Positions 1 through 7,344 of a stretch of DNA of 64,000 nucleotides are shown piece after piece. A model generated the notes under the pieces. The model was not told the origin of the DNA and did not search any database. It was given only the letters and a program-made list of their open reading frames with translations. Position 1 is the stretch's first letter, and the number at the start of each line of letters is the position of its first letter. The translations under genes and the position numbers were made by a program. This stretch comes from JAKACA01 sp052143575 (GTDB taxonomy: Bacteria; Actinomycetota; Acidimicrobiia; Acidimicrobiales; Bog-793): positions 89,090 through 153,089 of the forward strand of contig JBKQSP010000059.1 in NCBI GenBank assembly GCA_052143575.1, read 5' to 3'.

Positions 1-126
1 GTCGAACAGGACGTCGCGCACGAGGACACCGCCGGCGTCTCCCATGACCGCTTCGGGGCGCACTCGGTCGATCACGTCGCTCAAGGGCACGGCGTCGAGG
101 TCGGCGGGTCTGTCCGTGCCACTCAC
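1..126 (-). CDS. murE: UDP-N-acetylmuramyl-tripeptide synthetase MurE, N-terminal fragment
   Basis: Only the first 42 codons lie in the window; the gene runs off the left edge. The peptide begins MSGTDRPADLDAVPLSDVID and ends in DVLFD, which fits the start of the Mur-ligase N-terminal domain, whose family carries a D-S-R motif just beyond this point. The GTG start at 126 is preceded by GAGG about five bases upstream. It lies 30 bp downstream of ftsI in the same direction, exactly where murE sits in dcw clusters. MurE is a cytoplasmic ATP-dependent ligase adding the third stem-peptide residue (meso-diaminopimelate in most actinobacteria) to UDP-MurNAc-dipeptide. The assignment rests mainly on position, because no catalytic motif is included. 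Confidence 0.72.
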   Translation of the reverse strand, partial: MSGTDRPADLDAVPLSDVIDRVRPEAVMGDAGGVLVRDVLFD

Positions 127-156
127 GGATGCCTCGCGGTCACGGGCCGACCGTGC

Positions 157-2421
157 TCACGGCTGGCAGACGCCGGAGGGAGGGGTCGCCGGCGGCGAGA
201 CGTCGAAGTGGCGAAGGGCATAGCGCATGATGGTCGAGAACACGGGCGCCGAGGCAGAGCCGCCGTAGTAGTCGTCCGGGTGCTTGATGACGACGATCGC
301 CGTGAGCTGGGGCGCCTGCGCCGGCACGAAGCCGACGAACGTGGCCATCCACGCCCCCGCCGTGTAGCCGTCGTGGCCGTTGGGAATCTGCGCCGTCCCC
401 GTCTTGCCGGCCACCGTGTAGCCGGGGATCTGCGCCGCCGTGGCGGTTCCCTCGGAGGTCACGCACTCGAGCATGGGAACGAGCTCGGCGGCGGTGGCAG
501 CAGTCATCACGCGCCGCGGCGCCGCCGGTGCGATCACGGTCTCTGCGCCCTTGGAGGACACCGTCGCCTGCAGGAGGCGGGGCGGGATGTAGACGCCCCC
601 GTTGGCGACGGCGTTGTAGGCCTCGGCGACCTGTAGGGGGGTGACGGCCTCCCCCGTGCCGATCGGGACGCTCCCCATCGAGAAGTCCGAGCTTTTCGGC
701 CTAGGCAGGCTGCCCCGGTCCTCGCCGGGCCAGTCGAGCGCTGTGAGATGCCCGAAGCCGAGGTTCAGGAGCTGGTCGTAGAGCCGCCTCGGGCCGAGTT
801 TGGCGGCGATCTCGATCGTGCCGACGTTCGAGGACTGGGCGAGGATCTGGGCGACGGGAAGCACTTCGGTCGGGTGATAGTCGGCATCCTCGAAGGGCCA
901 CCCACCGACGTTGATCGAGTACGGAACCGTGAACGTCGAGGTCGGCGAGATGATTCCGTCCTGCAGCGCCGCCGAGACCGTTGCCAGCTTCATGACGGAT
1001 CCGGCCTGGTACTCCGACGTCACGGCGAGGTTCTGGCCGGCCGTGGAGACGACACCGCTCTTCGAGCGCACGAGGTTGACCATGGCGAGAATCCCGCCCG
1101 TCCTCGTGTCGAGCACGACGACCGTCCCACTGGCGGCGCGTGTGGCCTTCAACTGTGCGCCTAGCGCACGCGTGACCTCGAATTGAAGCGGCTGGTCGAG
1201 CGTGAGAACGAGCCCTTCGCCCTGATGAGCCGGTTGGATGTCCTGCGCACCGACGGGAAGCGCTTCCCCCGCCGGACCGACGGCGAGCTCCTCACTGCCC
1301 GCCGTGCCCGCCAGGAGGCTCTGCTGCTCGTACTCGAGACCGGACAGCCCCGTCCCCGAGAAGCCCACGACGCCGAGCAACGGCGAGAAGAGGGCCCCGT
1401 CCGGGTCGACGCGGGCCGGGTCCGGCACGAACGAGACGTTCGGCAAGTTGAGCGCTTGAATGGCCGACTCGGTTGTCGTCCCGACCTGACGAGCAAGGGT
1501 CACATAGCCCGACTTCTTCGCAAGGAGTGCGTGCAACGTGGCGGAAGGCAGCTTGAGCAGATGGGCGAGGGCCGCGAGATCGGCGTTGGGATTGCTCACG
1601 AGGAAGTCGTCGCTCACGACGTCGACGCGGGGAACCGAGACAGCGATGAGGTTGCCGTCGCGGTCGTAGATCGAGCCACGCAGCGCCTGCAGCGTCACCT
1701 TCTGGTAGAGCTCGGAGTTGCCATAGGCGGCGTACTTGGCGGCACCGAGCCCTTGCACGTCCACGACCCGGGCGACGAGGAACGACACGACGAGCAAGGC
1801 GGCGAAGACGAGCCCGTGGATGCGTCGCCGATGCGCCGCCCCCGTCGAGCGCCTCGCTGTTGCCGCCGCACGCCGCGCCGAGACGCCTCGCCCGACCGAT
1901 GCCGGCCGCCTCGCCGCGGCCGCACGGGCCGAAGATGCCGGGCGGGCCGAAGATGCCGAGCGATCCGGCGATGCGGGTCCATTCGCCGATGCAGGGCGGT
2001 CTCCCGCGGCAGGGCGCCTCGCCCGCTCGGGGCGAGGGTCCGGGTCGGATCCGGCGGCCGACCGAGAGCGAGCTGCCGGCGCGAGGCGACCGATGGGCGC
2101 CTGGCGCCCTGAAGACGCCGAGTCGGCCGCCAGTGGACGGCCAAGCTGGTCGCGCCGCAGAGGAGCGCTCCTCACCGGGTTCTCTCTCGCGCCGCGCCGC
2201 CTCACGGTGCTGGGGCGTTCCGCCCGCCGGCCCCGAAACGGCGTTGCGGCTCGCTCAGCCTCCGTTCGACCTCGGCCCGAAGGGATCGCTCTCCCCCGCC
2301 GATCGGAGGCGCCAGGCTCGTCGCCTGCCTCGGGCCGCGGGCGGCGCGATGCAGACCGGGCTGCGTCCGCGCGATCCGGACGGTCACTCCGTGACGAGGC
2401 CGGGGGACGGCGCTCGCTCAC
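157..2421 (-). CDS. ftsI: Septal peptidoglycan transpeptidase FtsI (PBP class B)
   Basis: 754-residue class B penicillin-binding protein, the transpeptidase that cross-links septal peptidoglycan at the outer membrane face. A basic Pro/Ala/Arg/Ser-rich cytoplasmic tail fills residues 1-200, followed by one membrane segment (about 202-220). The PBP dimer domain follows, including GSIYDRDG. The transpeptidase domain has all three active-site motifs: S-V-M-K at 475-478, S-S-N at 530-532 and K-T-G-T at 673-676. The GTG start at 2421 overlaps the ftsL stop as GTGA. The reading frame stays open farther upstream but there it only shadows ftsL and rsmH. The 200-residue tail is far longer than usual for FtsI. 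Confidence 0.93.
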   Translation of the reverse strand: MSERRPPASSRSDRPDRADAARSASRRPRPEAGDEPGASDRRGRAIPSGRGRTEAERAATPFRGRRAERPSTVRRRGARENPVRSAPLRRDQLGRPLAADSASSGRQAPIGRLAPAARSRSAAGSDPDPRPERARRPAAGDRPASANGPASPDRSASSARPASSARAAAARRPASVGRGVSARRAAATARRSTGAAHRRRIHGLVFAALLVVSFLVARVVDVQGLGAAKYAAYGNSELYQKVTLQALRGSIYDRDGNLIAVSVPRVDVVSDDFLVSNPNADLAALAHLLKLPSATLHALLAKKSGYVTLARQVGTTTESAIQALNLPNVSFVPDPARVDPDGALFSPLLGVVGFSGTGLSGLEYEQQSLLAGTAGSEELAVGPAGEALPVGAQDIQPAHQGEGLVLTLDQPLQFEVTRALGAQLKATRAASGTVVVLDTRTGGILAMVNLVRSKSGVVSTAGQNLAVTSEYQAGSVMKLATVSAALQDGIISPTSTFTVPYSINVGGWPFEDADYHPTEVLPVAQILAQSSNVGTIEIAAKLGPRRLYDQLLNLGFGHLTALDWPGEDRGSLPRPKSSDFSMGSVPIGTGEAVTPLQVAEAYNAVANGGVYIPPRLLQATVSSKGAETVIAPAAPRRVMTAATAAELVPMLECVTSEGTATAAQIPGYTVAGKTGTAQIPNGHDGYTAGAWMATFVGFVPAQAPQLTAIVVIKHPDDYYGGSASAPVFSTIMRYALRHFDVSPPATPPSGVCQP

Positions 2422-2933
2422 GGCGCGTGCGATGCGGTCGTCGAGTTGTGCGGTGACCCAGCCGATCGAGGCGTGCCCCGATGAGGCGCCGCCGCCACCG
2501 TCTCCGGGTCGTGGGCCTGCGCGACGGACTCTCCCGGGTTCACGGGTGTCAAGTAGGTGACGGCCTTCGGGGTGACCATGTGGAGACCGGTCGTCGCGAT
2601 GGCGAGGATGCGCGAGGGAGCTACGAGCTCGGCCTTCTGCAGCTGGTAATCCTGTTGGACTTGCAAAGCCCGGGCGACCTGGGATTGCAGGACGTCCGAG
2701 CGGACCTGGTCGGAAGCGACGAGGGCGTGCCCGAGGGCCGCGAGAACGAGGGGCCCGGCGACACAGATGGCGGCGAGCGTCATGAGGACGCGTGCCTGCC
2801 GCCGGTGGGCGCGAGCGACGAGGTGTCGGCGATCGAGGACATCCAGCTCGGGAGCGGCGGACTCCGGTCGTTCCGCACCGTGGCGTCGGGGGTTGCCGGC
2901 GCTCGGTGCCACTGATGCGGTTCGTGAGGCCAC
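2418..2933 (-). CDS. ftsL: FtsL-like bitopic septum protein
   Basis: 171-residue protein between rsmH and ftsI, the standard ftsL slot. Residues 1-50 are basic and polar. One membrane helix follows (around MTLAAICVAGPLVLAALGH), then a short extracytoplasmic coiled-coil stretch rich in Q, V and L (SDQVRSDVLQSQVARALQVQ) and a Pro/His/Ser-rich tail. This is the FtsL/DivIC-like architecture. FtsL partners FtsB/DivIC and FtsQ and activates FtsW-FtsI. Sequence conservation in the family is weak, so topology and position carry the call. The GTG start at 2933 shares one base with the rsmH stop (TAGTG), and the stop overlaps ftsI by four bases, so translational coupling across rsmH-ftsL-ftsI is likely. 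Confidence 0.8.
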   Translation of the reverse strand: MASRTASVAPSAGNPRRHGAERPESAAPELDVLDRRHLVARAHRRQARVLMTLAAICVAGPLVLAALGHALVASDQVRSDVLQSQVARALQVQQDYQLQKAELVAPSRILAIATTGLHMVTPKAVTYLTPVNPGESVAQAHDPETVAAAPHRGTPRSAGSPHNSTTASHAP

Positions 2934-3949
2934 TACCCCTCCTCGCCGGTGATGAGACCGGTTGTCTTCGGCGTTCTCTTTCCGAACGGTGCCGCCAGCC
3001 GCTCGACCGCCCGCAGACGGGCACTCGACGACCGCGGGTTCTCGGCAACCTCCGCAGGTGCAGGTAGGCGAGCACCCCGAGTGAGCAACCGGACGGCGGG
3101 GATCGCCCCGCAGACGCAGCCGATCTCCGGCGGGCACGTGCACCAGCCGGCGGCAGCAGCCGCGAAGTGGTCTTTCACGAGCCGGTCCTCGCCCGAGTGG
3201 TAGGAGAGCACGACGCAGCGGCCGTCCGGCGCCAAGGCCTCCATGGCATCGTCGATGGCCGGCCCGAGCAACTCCAGCTCCTCGTTCACGGCGATGCGAA
3301 GTGCTTGGAAGACTCGCTTGGCCGGATGACCGCCGCGGTGGCGGGCAGCTGCCGGGATGGCGTAGCGCACGACTTCCGCGAGTTGCTGCGTCGTCGTGAG
3401 CGGGCGGGCATTGACGACGGCGCGGGCGATTCGACGGGCGAACCGCGCCTCGCCGTTGCCGGCGAACAAACGGGCCAGGTCAGCCTCGGCGGTGTTGTTG
3501 ACGACCTCGGCAGCCGTGACGCCCTCCGACGGATCCATCCGCATGTCGAGCGGAGCGTCGAAGCGGTAGGAGAAACCCCGTCCCGCCTCGTCGAACTGCC
3601 TCGAGCTGACGCCGAGGTCGAACAGGCCTCCGGAGACGGGCTCTCCGGAGGCGATTTCCGCCAGCACCTCGGCCAGGCGGTCGAAGCGGGCGTGCACGAC
3701 GACAGCACGCGCACCGAACGGCGAGAGCATGGCACGGGCGGCGGCCACCGCCTCCGGGTCGCGGTCGAGGCCCACGAGTCGGTGAGTGCTGGAGGCGGCG
3801 AGAACGGCGGCTGCGTGCCCGCCGCCCCCGACGGTGGCGTCGAGGATGACGCCTCCGGGTGTGGCCGTCAGCAGTTCCACGACCTCGCCAACCATGACGG
3901 GCAAGTGGGCGAAGTCCCCACTTGAGCCCTGCGACATCTCCCGGGTCAT
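2933..3949 (-). CDS. rsmH: 16S rRNA (cytosine-1402-N4)-methyltransferase RsmH (MraW)
   Basis: 338-residue SAM-dependent methyltransferase modifying C1402 in the ribosomal P site. The N-terminal HLPVMVGEVVELL and the SAM-binding D-A-T-V-G-G-G-G-H motif are diagnostic. Also visible are the FDLGVSSRQFDEAGRGFSY segment, the RVFQALRIAVNEELE stretch and the C-terminal VLSYHSGEDRLVKDHF block, with a Cys-rich segment near the end. I chose ATG 3949 because AGGGGG lies about six bases upstream. ATG 3937, four codons inside, is the alternative but has GGGAG almost touching it. Both starts lie in or at the edge of a long mRNA helix (3938-4070), which may control initiation. Second gene of the dcw operon. 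Confidence 0.93.
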   Translation of the reverse strand: MTREMSQGSSGDFAHLPVMVGEVVELLTATPGGVILDATVGGGGHAAAVLAASSTHRLVGLDRDPEAVAAARAMLSPFGARAVVVHARFDRLAEVLAEIASGEPVSGGLFDLGVSSRQFDEAGRGFSYRFDAPLDMRMDPSEGVTAAEVVNNTAEADLARLFAGNGEARFARRIARAVVNARPLTTTQQLAEVVRYAIPAAARHRGGHPAKRVFQALRIAVNEELELLGPAIDDAMEALAPDGRCVVLSYHSGEDRLVKDHFAAAAAGWCTCPPEIGCVCGAIPAVRLLTRGARLPAPAEVAENPRSSSARLRAVERLAAPFGKRTPKTTGLITGEEG

Positions 3950-4070
3950 CCGCAGCCCCCTAGCCGCTTCGCGGTACGAGGGTCGTACCTCCGAGCGGGG
4001 ATGGCGGTTCTTGGCGGAGAGGGTTGAACCATCCCGCGCGCCGGCCAAGGGGCTGCGGATGACCCGGGAA
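3938..4070 (-). promoter_or_regulatory. Long mRNA helix enclosing the rsmH ribosome-binding site
   Basis: Between mraZ and rsmH, positions 3939-3959 and 4049-4069 are perfect 21-bp inverted repeats (core GGGGCTGCGGATGACCCGGG on the minus strand). In the minus-strand transcript pairing extends to 29 continuous pairs (3938-3966 with 4042-4070). It passes through three positions that are G-U wobbles only in that RNA. The helix covers the AGGGGG ribosome-binding site and ATG 3949 of rsmH. The enclosed loop has two further hairpins: GGTACGA/TCGTACC (3973-3979/3983-3989) and GGGATGG/CCATCCC (3998-4004/4029-4035), giving a three-way-junction layout. The location matches that described for the actinobacterial 'mraW RNA motif', but I cannot check identity to its consensus. 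Confidence 0.75.
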
Positions 4071-4107
4071 CTTCCGATGGGGCATTTCTCGTGTGTGGTC
4101 GCACGGC

Positions 4108-4512
4108 TCACGTCCCCGTGCTCCCGAAGGACAGCTCGCGGGACTCCCACACCTGCTTCGACCACAGCTCCACCCGGTCAAAGACACCGAAGAAGAGGAC
4201 TTCGGTCCCGATCCGAGCGTGTTCACGCAGGCCAGGGGGCACGATCATGCGTCCCTGGTGGTCGAGGACGAAATCGCTGCACATCGAGAACCAGCGCCGG
4301 ACCTCGTGCCCGACGGCGGCGCTCTCTTTGGCGCGGAGATGCTGACGCCTCGACTCGTCTGCGTACTCGGTCGTCGTCCACAGCGCGATGCAACCGTCCT
4401 CGTGAGGCGCGAGGACACCTTGGGGCACGAACAGCGGGCGAAACCGCTGCGGCACGATGACCCGCGACTTGGGGTCGAGTGAGCGCTCGTCGCGACCTTT
4501 CAGCGACTCCAA
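4108..4512 (-). CDS. mraZ: Transcriptional regulator MraZ
   Basis: 134-residue AbrB-fold protein with the duplicated MraZ domain. The first SLD-K-R-x-x-x-P-x-x-F-R element is at residues 10-22 and the second, L-D-x-x-G-R-M-x-V-P-P, at about 82-92. MraZ binds tandem repeats upstream of its own gene and represses the dcw operon. The start is TTG at 4512: an in-frame stop lies just upstream, the first motif begins at residue 10, and AGGGA precedes it, so no ATG or GTG start is possible. It heads the operon mraZ-rsmH-ftsL-ftsI-murE. Candidate MraZ operators lie 80-104 bp upstream. Confidence 0.92.
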   Translation of the reverse strand: MESLKGRDERSLDPKSRVIVPQRFRPLFVPQGVLAPHEDGCIALWTTTEYADESRRQHLRAKESAAVGHEVRRWFSMCSDFVLDHQGRMIVPPGLREHARIGTEVLFFGVFDRVELWSKQVWESRELSFGSTGT

Positions 4513-4571
4513 GTGTCCCTACGCAACCTCTCAGCGTTCCGGGCCAGCTCCCCTAGCCCCCACTCGGCCCC

Positions 4572-4600
4572 ACCATACCTCTCTTTGTCCCCACCAACAA
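4572..4600 (-). promoter_or_regulatory. Predicted sigma70-type promoter of the dcw operon
   Basis: On the minus strand TTGTTG (4595-4600) and TATGGT (4572-4577) are separated by exactly 17 bases. This is a good match to a housekeeping -35/-10 pair in a high-GC genome. It would start transcription about 55 bp upstream of mraZ. The -35 region is interleaved with the tandem TGGTG boxes, so a bound MraZ would block polymerase. Confidence 0.5.
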
Positions 4601-4616
4601 CCACCAATAGCCACCA
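4592..4616 (-). promoter_or_regulatory. MraZ operator: three TGGTG boxes at 10-bp spacing
   Basis: Read on the minus strand, TGGTG occurs at 4616-4612, 4606-4602 and 4596-4592, i.e. TGGTG-N5-TGGTG-N5-TGGTG. MraZ proteins bind such tandem G-rich pentamers spaced one helical turn apart upstream of mraZ. A fourth TGGTG at 4575-4571 is out of phase. Position and period make autoregulation of the dcw operon very likely. Confidence 0.75.
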
Positions 4617-4822
4617 CCGATCAGTGAGCGGCCGTCCGGGGCTCCTCGCTCCCCACCGCGATCGGCCCGGGCAGAGGCGACAGGTCGCCGAGGCGCCAGA
4701 TGACGCCGGCTCGTGGCTCGGGGCGCCGCGTGCACGCCGCTGCCTGGAGCCGACCGGGCTACGGCCCTCCGGTCGCTTCAGCTCAGGGGGCGGCGGGCAG
4801 GCGGATCTGCCGACAGCCGCCT
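4617..4822. other. Intergenic stretch between dcw operator and lplA-like gene
   Basis: Together with the operator region this completes the 310-bp gap between mraZ and the stop of the lipoate-ligase-like gene. It has high GC throughout. I see no coding frame with plausible composition, no tRNA and no strong terminator; it presumably holds distal dcw promoter sequence. Confidence 0.4.
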
Positions 4823-5515
4823 TCAGGACAGCCGGCTGAGGACGGCCTCGAGGAGTGCCGTCCTCACGCTCCGCCCGCCGGGCACGACCGTCGCCGCCGT
4901 CGCCAGGAAGGTCCCCGCCTCCAGTTGGTCGTCACCGGTCAGCCCGAGGAGAAGCGGTAGCTCGAACGGATCGAAGTCGAGCATGGCCATCGAATGGAAC
5001 CAGGCTCCACTGCGGTCACGCCGTTGTGAGATCCCGACGACCTTGCGGCCCTCGATCATGACCTCGCCCGCCCCGCGGCCGGCGAAGCAGAGGATCGCTG
5101 ACCATGTCGTGGCCGTGGTCTCGGCGCTCGAGATGACGACGGGCGGGGACGCCGCCTCCACGGTGGCGGCGAGGGCGGAGCGCCACGCCTGCCCGAGAAA
5201 CATGAACGACGCCAGCACATCGTCGGAGAAGCGGGCGTCCGACCGCGGCAGGAACACGTCGATCCACACCTGGGCACCCGGTCGAACGACGACCGCCCCC
5301 CCGCCGCTGCGCCGCCGCAGGACGTCGAGGCCGGCTGCGGCGCACGTCACGACATCGACATTCGAATCGCTCTGGGTGCTTCCGAGCACCACGGCGCCCG
5401 AGGTCGGCTCGCACACGACCACCGTCGGCACCGAGAGGGCCGGCACCACGAGGAGATCCCTCGGCGACCCGGTGCGTTCGTCGACGACGAACGGTGGGCT
5501 GATCGGGTCGGTCAG
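4823..5515 (-). CDS. Lipoate-protein ligase A / octanoyltransferase-like protein
   Basis: About 230 residues of the BPL/LplA/LipB fold. Diagnostic pieces are VVLGSTQ, the R-R-x-S-G-G-G-A-V-V substrate loop (RRRSGGGAVVVRPG), and G-E-V-M-I-E-G-R-K-V-V-G-x-S-Q-R-R, which supplies the conserved lysine. It would transfer lipoyl or octanoyl groups to E2 or GcvH domains, but ligase, LipM-type and unrelated roles cannot be separated here. The frame has no ATG. CTG at 5515 overlaps the upstream HNH stop as CTGA, matching the coupling style of the genome; GTG at 5449 or 5446 are alternatives that still leave VVLGS intact. The start is therefore uncertain. Confidence 0.72.
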   Translation of the reverse strand: MTDPISPPFVVDERTGSPRDLLVVPALSVPTVVVCEPTSGAVVLGSTQSDSNVDVVTCAAAGLDVLRRRSGGGAVVVRPGAQVWIDVFLPRSDARFSDDVLASFMFLGQAWRSALAATVEAASPPVVISSAETTATTWSAILCFAGRGAGEVMIEGRKVVGISQRRDRSGAWFHSMAMLDFDPFELPLLLGLTGDDQLEAGTFLATAATVVPGGRSVRTALLEAVLSRLS

Positions 5516-6030
5516 ACGGCGACTGCTTGGTCGAGGACGGGAGCGACGTAGGGCGCCCACTCGATCTGAACCTCGCCGCTGGCCGCCAGCAGCCAGAGAC
5601 GCGAGCGGGGAGCCCGAGGCTGTCGCGAGAGGGAGAAGCCCGCCTCGTCCAACAAGCGATCCTCCTTGCGCGTGTTGCAGCGCCGGCAACACGCCACGAC
5701 GTTCTCCCACGAATGAGTGCCGCCGCGGCTGCGAGGTACGACGTGGTCGATGTTCTCTGCTTGGGCACCGCAGTACTGGCAACGGTGTCCGTCTCGCACG
5801 AAGACAGAGCGACGTGTGACGGCGACCCGCGTCTGGTGCGGCACGCGCACGTAGTGGATGAGCTTCACGACCGACGGTTCGGCGAACGACCGGCGAACCG
5901 TGCGCATCTCGCCACCGCTCCCTTCGAGCAGGACGGCCTTCTCGGACAGCACGAGCACGAGTGCCCGACGGGCGGTGACGACTGACAGCGGCTCGAACGA
6001 CGCATTCAAGACGAGCGCGCGGCCGCTCAT
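5512..6030 (-). CDS. HNH endonuclease family protein
   Basis: 172-residue protein of the compact HNH family common in actinobacteria. It opens with the typical ALVLNASFEPLSVV segment. The nuclease core is C-x-Y-C-G (CQYCG), then N-I-D-H-V-V-P-R-S-R-G-G-x-H-S-W-E-N-V-V-A-C-C-R-R-C-N, with paired CxxC zinc ligands and the catalytic His. ATG 6030 is preferred because homologues start at this point; GTG 6072, which has no ribosome-binding site, would add 14 residues. The substrate is unknown; these proteins are often chromosomal and not tied to mobile DNA, and nothing mobile is near. Confidence 0.82.
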   Translation of the reverse strand: MSGRALVLNASFEPLSVVTARRALVLVLSEKAVLLEGSGGEMRTVRRSFAEPSVVKLIHYVRVPHQTRVAVTRRSVFVRDGHRCQYCGAQAENIDHVVPRSRGGTHSWENVVACCRRCNTRKEDRLLDEAGFSLSRQPRAPRSRLWLLAASGEVQIEWAPYVAPVLDQAVAV

Positions 6031-6088
6031 CTCAGGCTGGGCGCCCTCTGAGCCGTAGACGTCGTTCCCCACGTCGCATCCGGCGACG

Positions 6089-6412
6089 TTAGCTCACCGT
6101 TGTAGGCGGTCGGCGCACCGCTCGACGCCGATGCTGAGCTCGGGCGAGCGATTGCCTCGTCTCGAGGCACCACTCGAGCCAGCTCACCACGTCCTCCGCC
6201 GGCGGCCGGGCGAGGTGATCGCCGTAGGCGGTCTCCATGCGGAATTGGAGCCAGGCCGTGGCGGGGCGTGGGACGGGCGGCCACGAGCGCCACCACCGGC
6301 GAACCGAGAGCGAACGCGCCGATACGAGGCCGATCCACCACAGATCCGGTCGCCTGAGGAGCGCAGCGGCGGCCCTGAGCCACCACCACCGGGAAGCCGG
6401 CGTGGCCTTCAC
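6089..6412 (-). CDS. Small tryptophan-rich protein of unknown function
   Basis: 107 residues starting at GTG 6412, which overlaps the stop of the ROK kinase gene as GTGA. The protein is rich in Trp and Arg: LRRPDLWWIGL, WWRSWPPVP and a C-terminal Y-G-D-x-x-x-x-P-x-x-x-D-V-V-S-W-L-E-W-C. This pattern (R-R-P-x-L-W near the start, Y-G-D, then V-V-x-(W/Y)-L-E-W-C) recalls a small conserved actinobacterial family, recognised from memory and unnamed. No signal peptide or clear membrane helix. Its coupling to a ROK kinase and a DUF3040 protein suggests co-expression only; function unknown. Confidence 0.7.
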   Translation of the reverse strand: MKATPASRWWWLRAAAALLRRPDLWWIGLVSARSLSVRRWWRSWPPVPRPATAWLQFRMETAYGDHLARPPAEDVVSWLEWCLETRQSLARAQHRRRAVRRPPTTVS

Positions 6413-7335
6413 GCCGTGGGCACAGCCGGAACGCGGGAACCCCAACCGAGGGCGGCCGCTCCGACGAGGGGAGCTCCGTCGTCCAGTCCGGCCGGCTCGA
6501 TGCGACATCCCTGCGAGAAGCTGAGGCGAGCGACTTGATCGAGCTCGTGTTGAGCCGCGAGGAAGAAACGCGTGCCGAACCCGAGGGCGACGCTGCCGGC
6601 GACGACGGCGAGACGCAGGTCAAGAAGGTTGGCCACGGAACCGACGGCTTGTCCCACGAGGCGTCCGGTCCGCTCGATCACCTCCCTGGATGCCATCTCT
6701 GCCGGCGCCCCGGTCGCTTGGGCGATGGCCGGGCCGGAAGCCTCCGCCTCGAGGCAACCCTTCGCACCACAGGCACAGCGGCGCCCGCCGGGTTCGACGA
6801 TGAGATGGCCGATGTGGCCGGCGTTACCCGTCGTGCCGCCGAGGAGCCGCCCGTCGAGCACGATGCCACCTCCGACGCCGGTGGACACGACCATGGCGAG
6901 ATAGTTCCGCTCGCCCTTTGCGGCTCCGATCCAACCCTCTCCGAGCGCGAGCGCCTTGGCATCGTTGTCGATGTGGAGGTCGACACCGCCAGGGGCGAGC
7001 ACAGTGGCGAGGAGATCCCGGAGCCGGTCTCGCAGGGGGAAGCCGCGCCACGCCGGGATGTTGAGCGGTGACACCGTCTCGCCCCCGAGGGTCATGGGGC
7101 CTCCGCAGCCGACGCCGCACGCGACGATCTCGCCGCGAGCCGCTGCGGCTCCGACGGCGATCTCCACGAGATCGGCCAGCACGCGAAAGAGAGCGTCCGC
7201 ATCCGTGGCGGCGGGAGTGCGGACGCGGTCATCCCACACGATCGCGCCATGTCGGTCGACAAGACCGACGGCCAACTTGGTGCCGCCGATATCGAGGGCG
7301 AGGCAGAACTCGCCGTCACGCGCTGGTTCGGCCAG
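6409..7335 (-). CDS. ROK-family sugar kinase (glucokinase-like)
   Basis: About 308 residues. ATP-binding D-I-G-G-T-K (15-20), a G-C-G-G-P segment, N-D-A-K near the catalytic Asp, G-T-G-V-G-G-G-I, the ROK zinc motif C-x-C-G-x-x-G-C-L-E and G-H-I-G-H are all present. It probably phosphorylates glucose or a related hexose. The start is odd: between the in-frame stop of the upstream DUF3040 gene (7345-7347) and DIGGTK there is no ATG, GTG or TTG, only CTG at 7335. The next standard start (TTG 7275) would delete the phosphate-binding motif. CTG initiation, readthrough, or a single-base error near a GTG (about 7319, other frame) are the options. Confidence 0.82.
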   Translation of the reverse strand: MAEPARDGEFCLALDIGGTKLAVGLVDRHGAIVWDDRVRTPAATDADALFRVLADLVEIAVGAAAARGEIVACGVGCGGPMTLGGETVSPLNIPAWRGFPLRDRLRDLLATVLAPGGVDLHIDNDAKALALGEGWIGAAKGERNYLAMVVSTGVGGGIVLDGRLLGGTTGNAGHIGHLIVEPGGRRCACGAKGCLEAEASGPAIAQATGAPAEMASREVIERTGRLVGQAVGSVANLLDLRLAVVAGSVALGFGTRFFLAAQHELDQVARLSFSQGCRIEPAGLDDGAPLVGAAALGWGSRVPAVPTA

Positions 7336-7344
7336 GGATCGGGC

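Noticed and set aside
1183..2560. Plus-strand open frames of 270-310 codons opposite ftsI
   Set aside because: Arg/Ala/Pro-rich shadows of a high-GC gene, no ribosome-binding site or motif.
2421..3075. N-terminal extension of the FtsI reading frame upstream of 2421
   Set aside because: It runs through ftsL and part of rsmH in another frame with shadow-like Arg/Pro composition; GTG 2421 with GTGA coupling explains the gene.
3938..4070. MITE or transposon remnant formed by the inverted repeat
   Set aside because: No flanking target duplication (TGCGACATC versus ACTTCCGAT) and G-U pairs favour one strand, which fits an RNA structure better; not excluded without a genome-wide repeat search.
4513..4839. 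Plus-strand ORF overlapping the dcw promoter
   Set aside because: Low-complexity Ser/Pro translation across operator repeats; no homology or ribosome-binding site.
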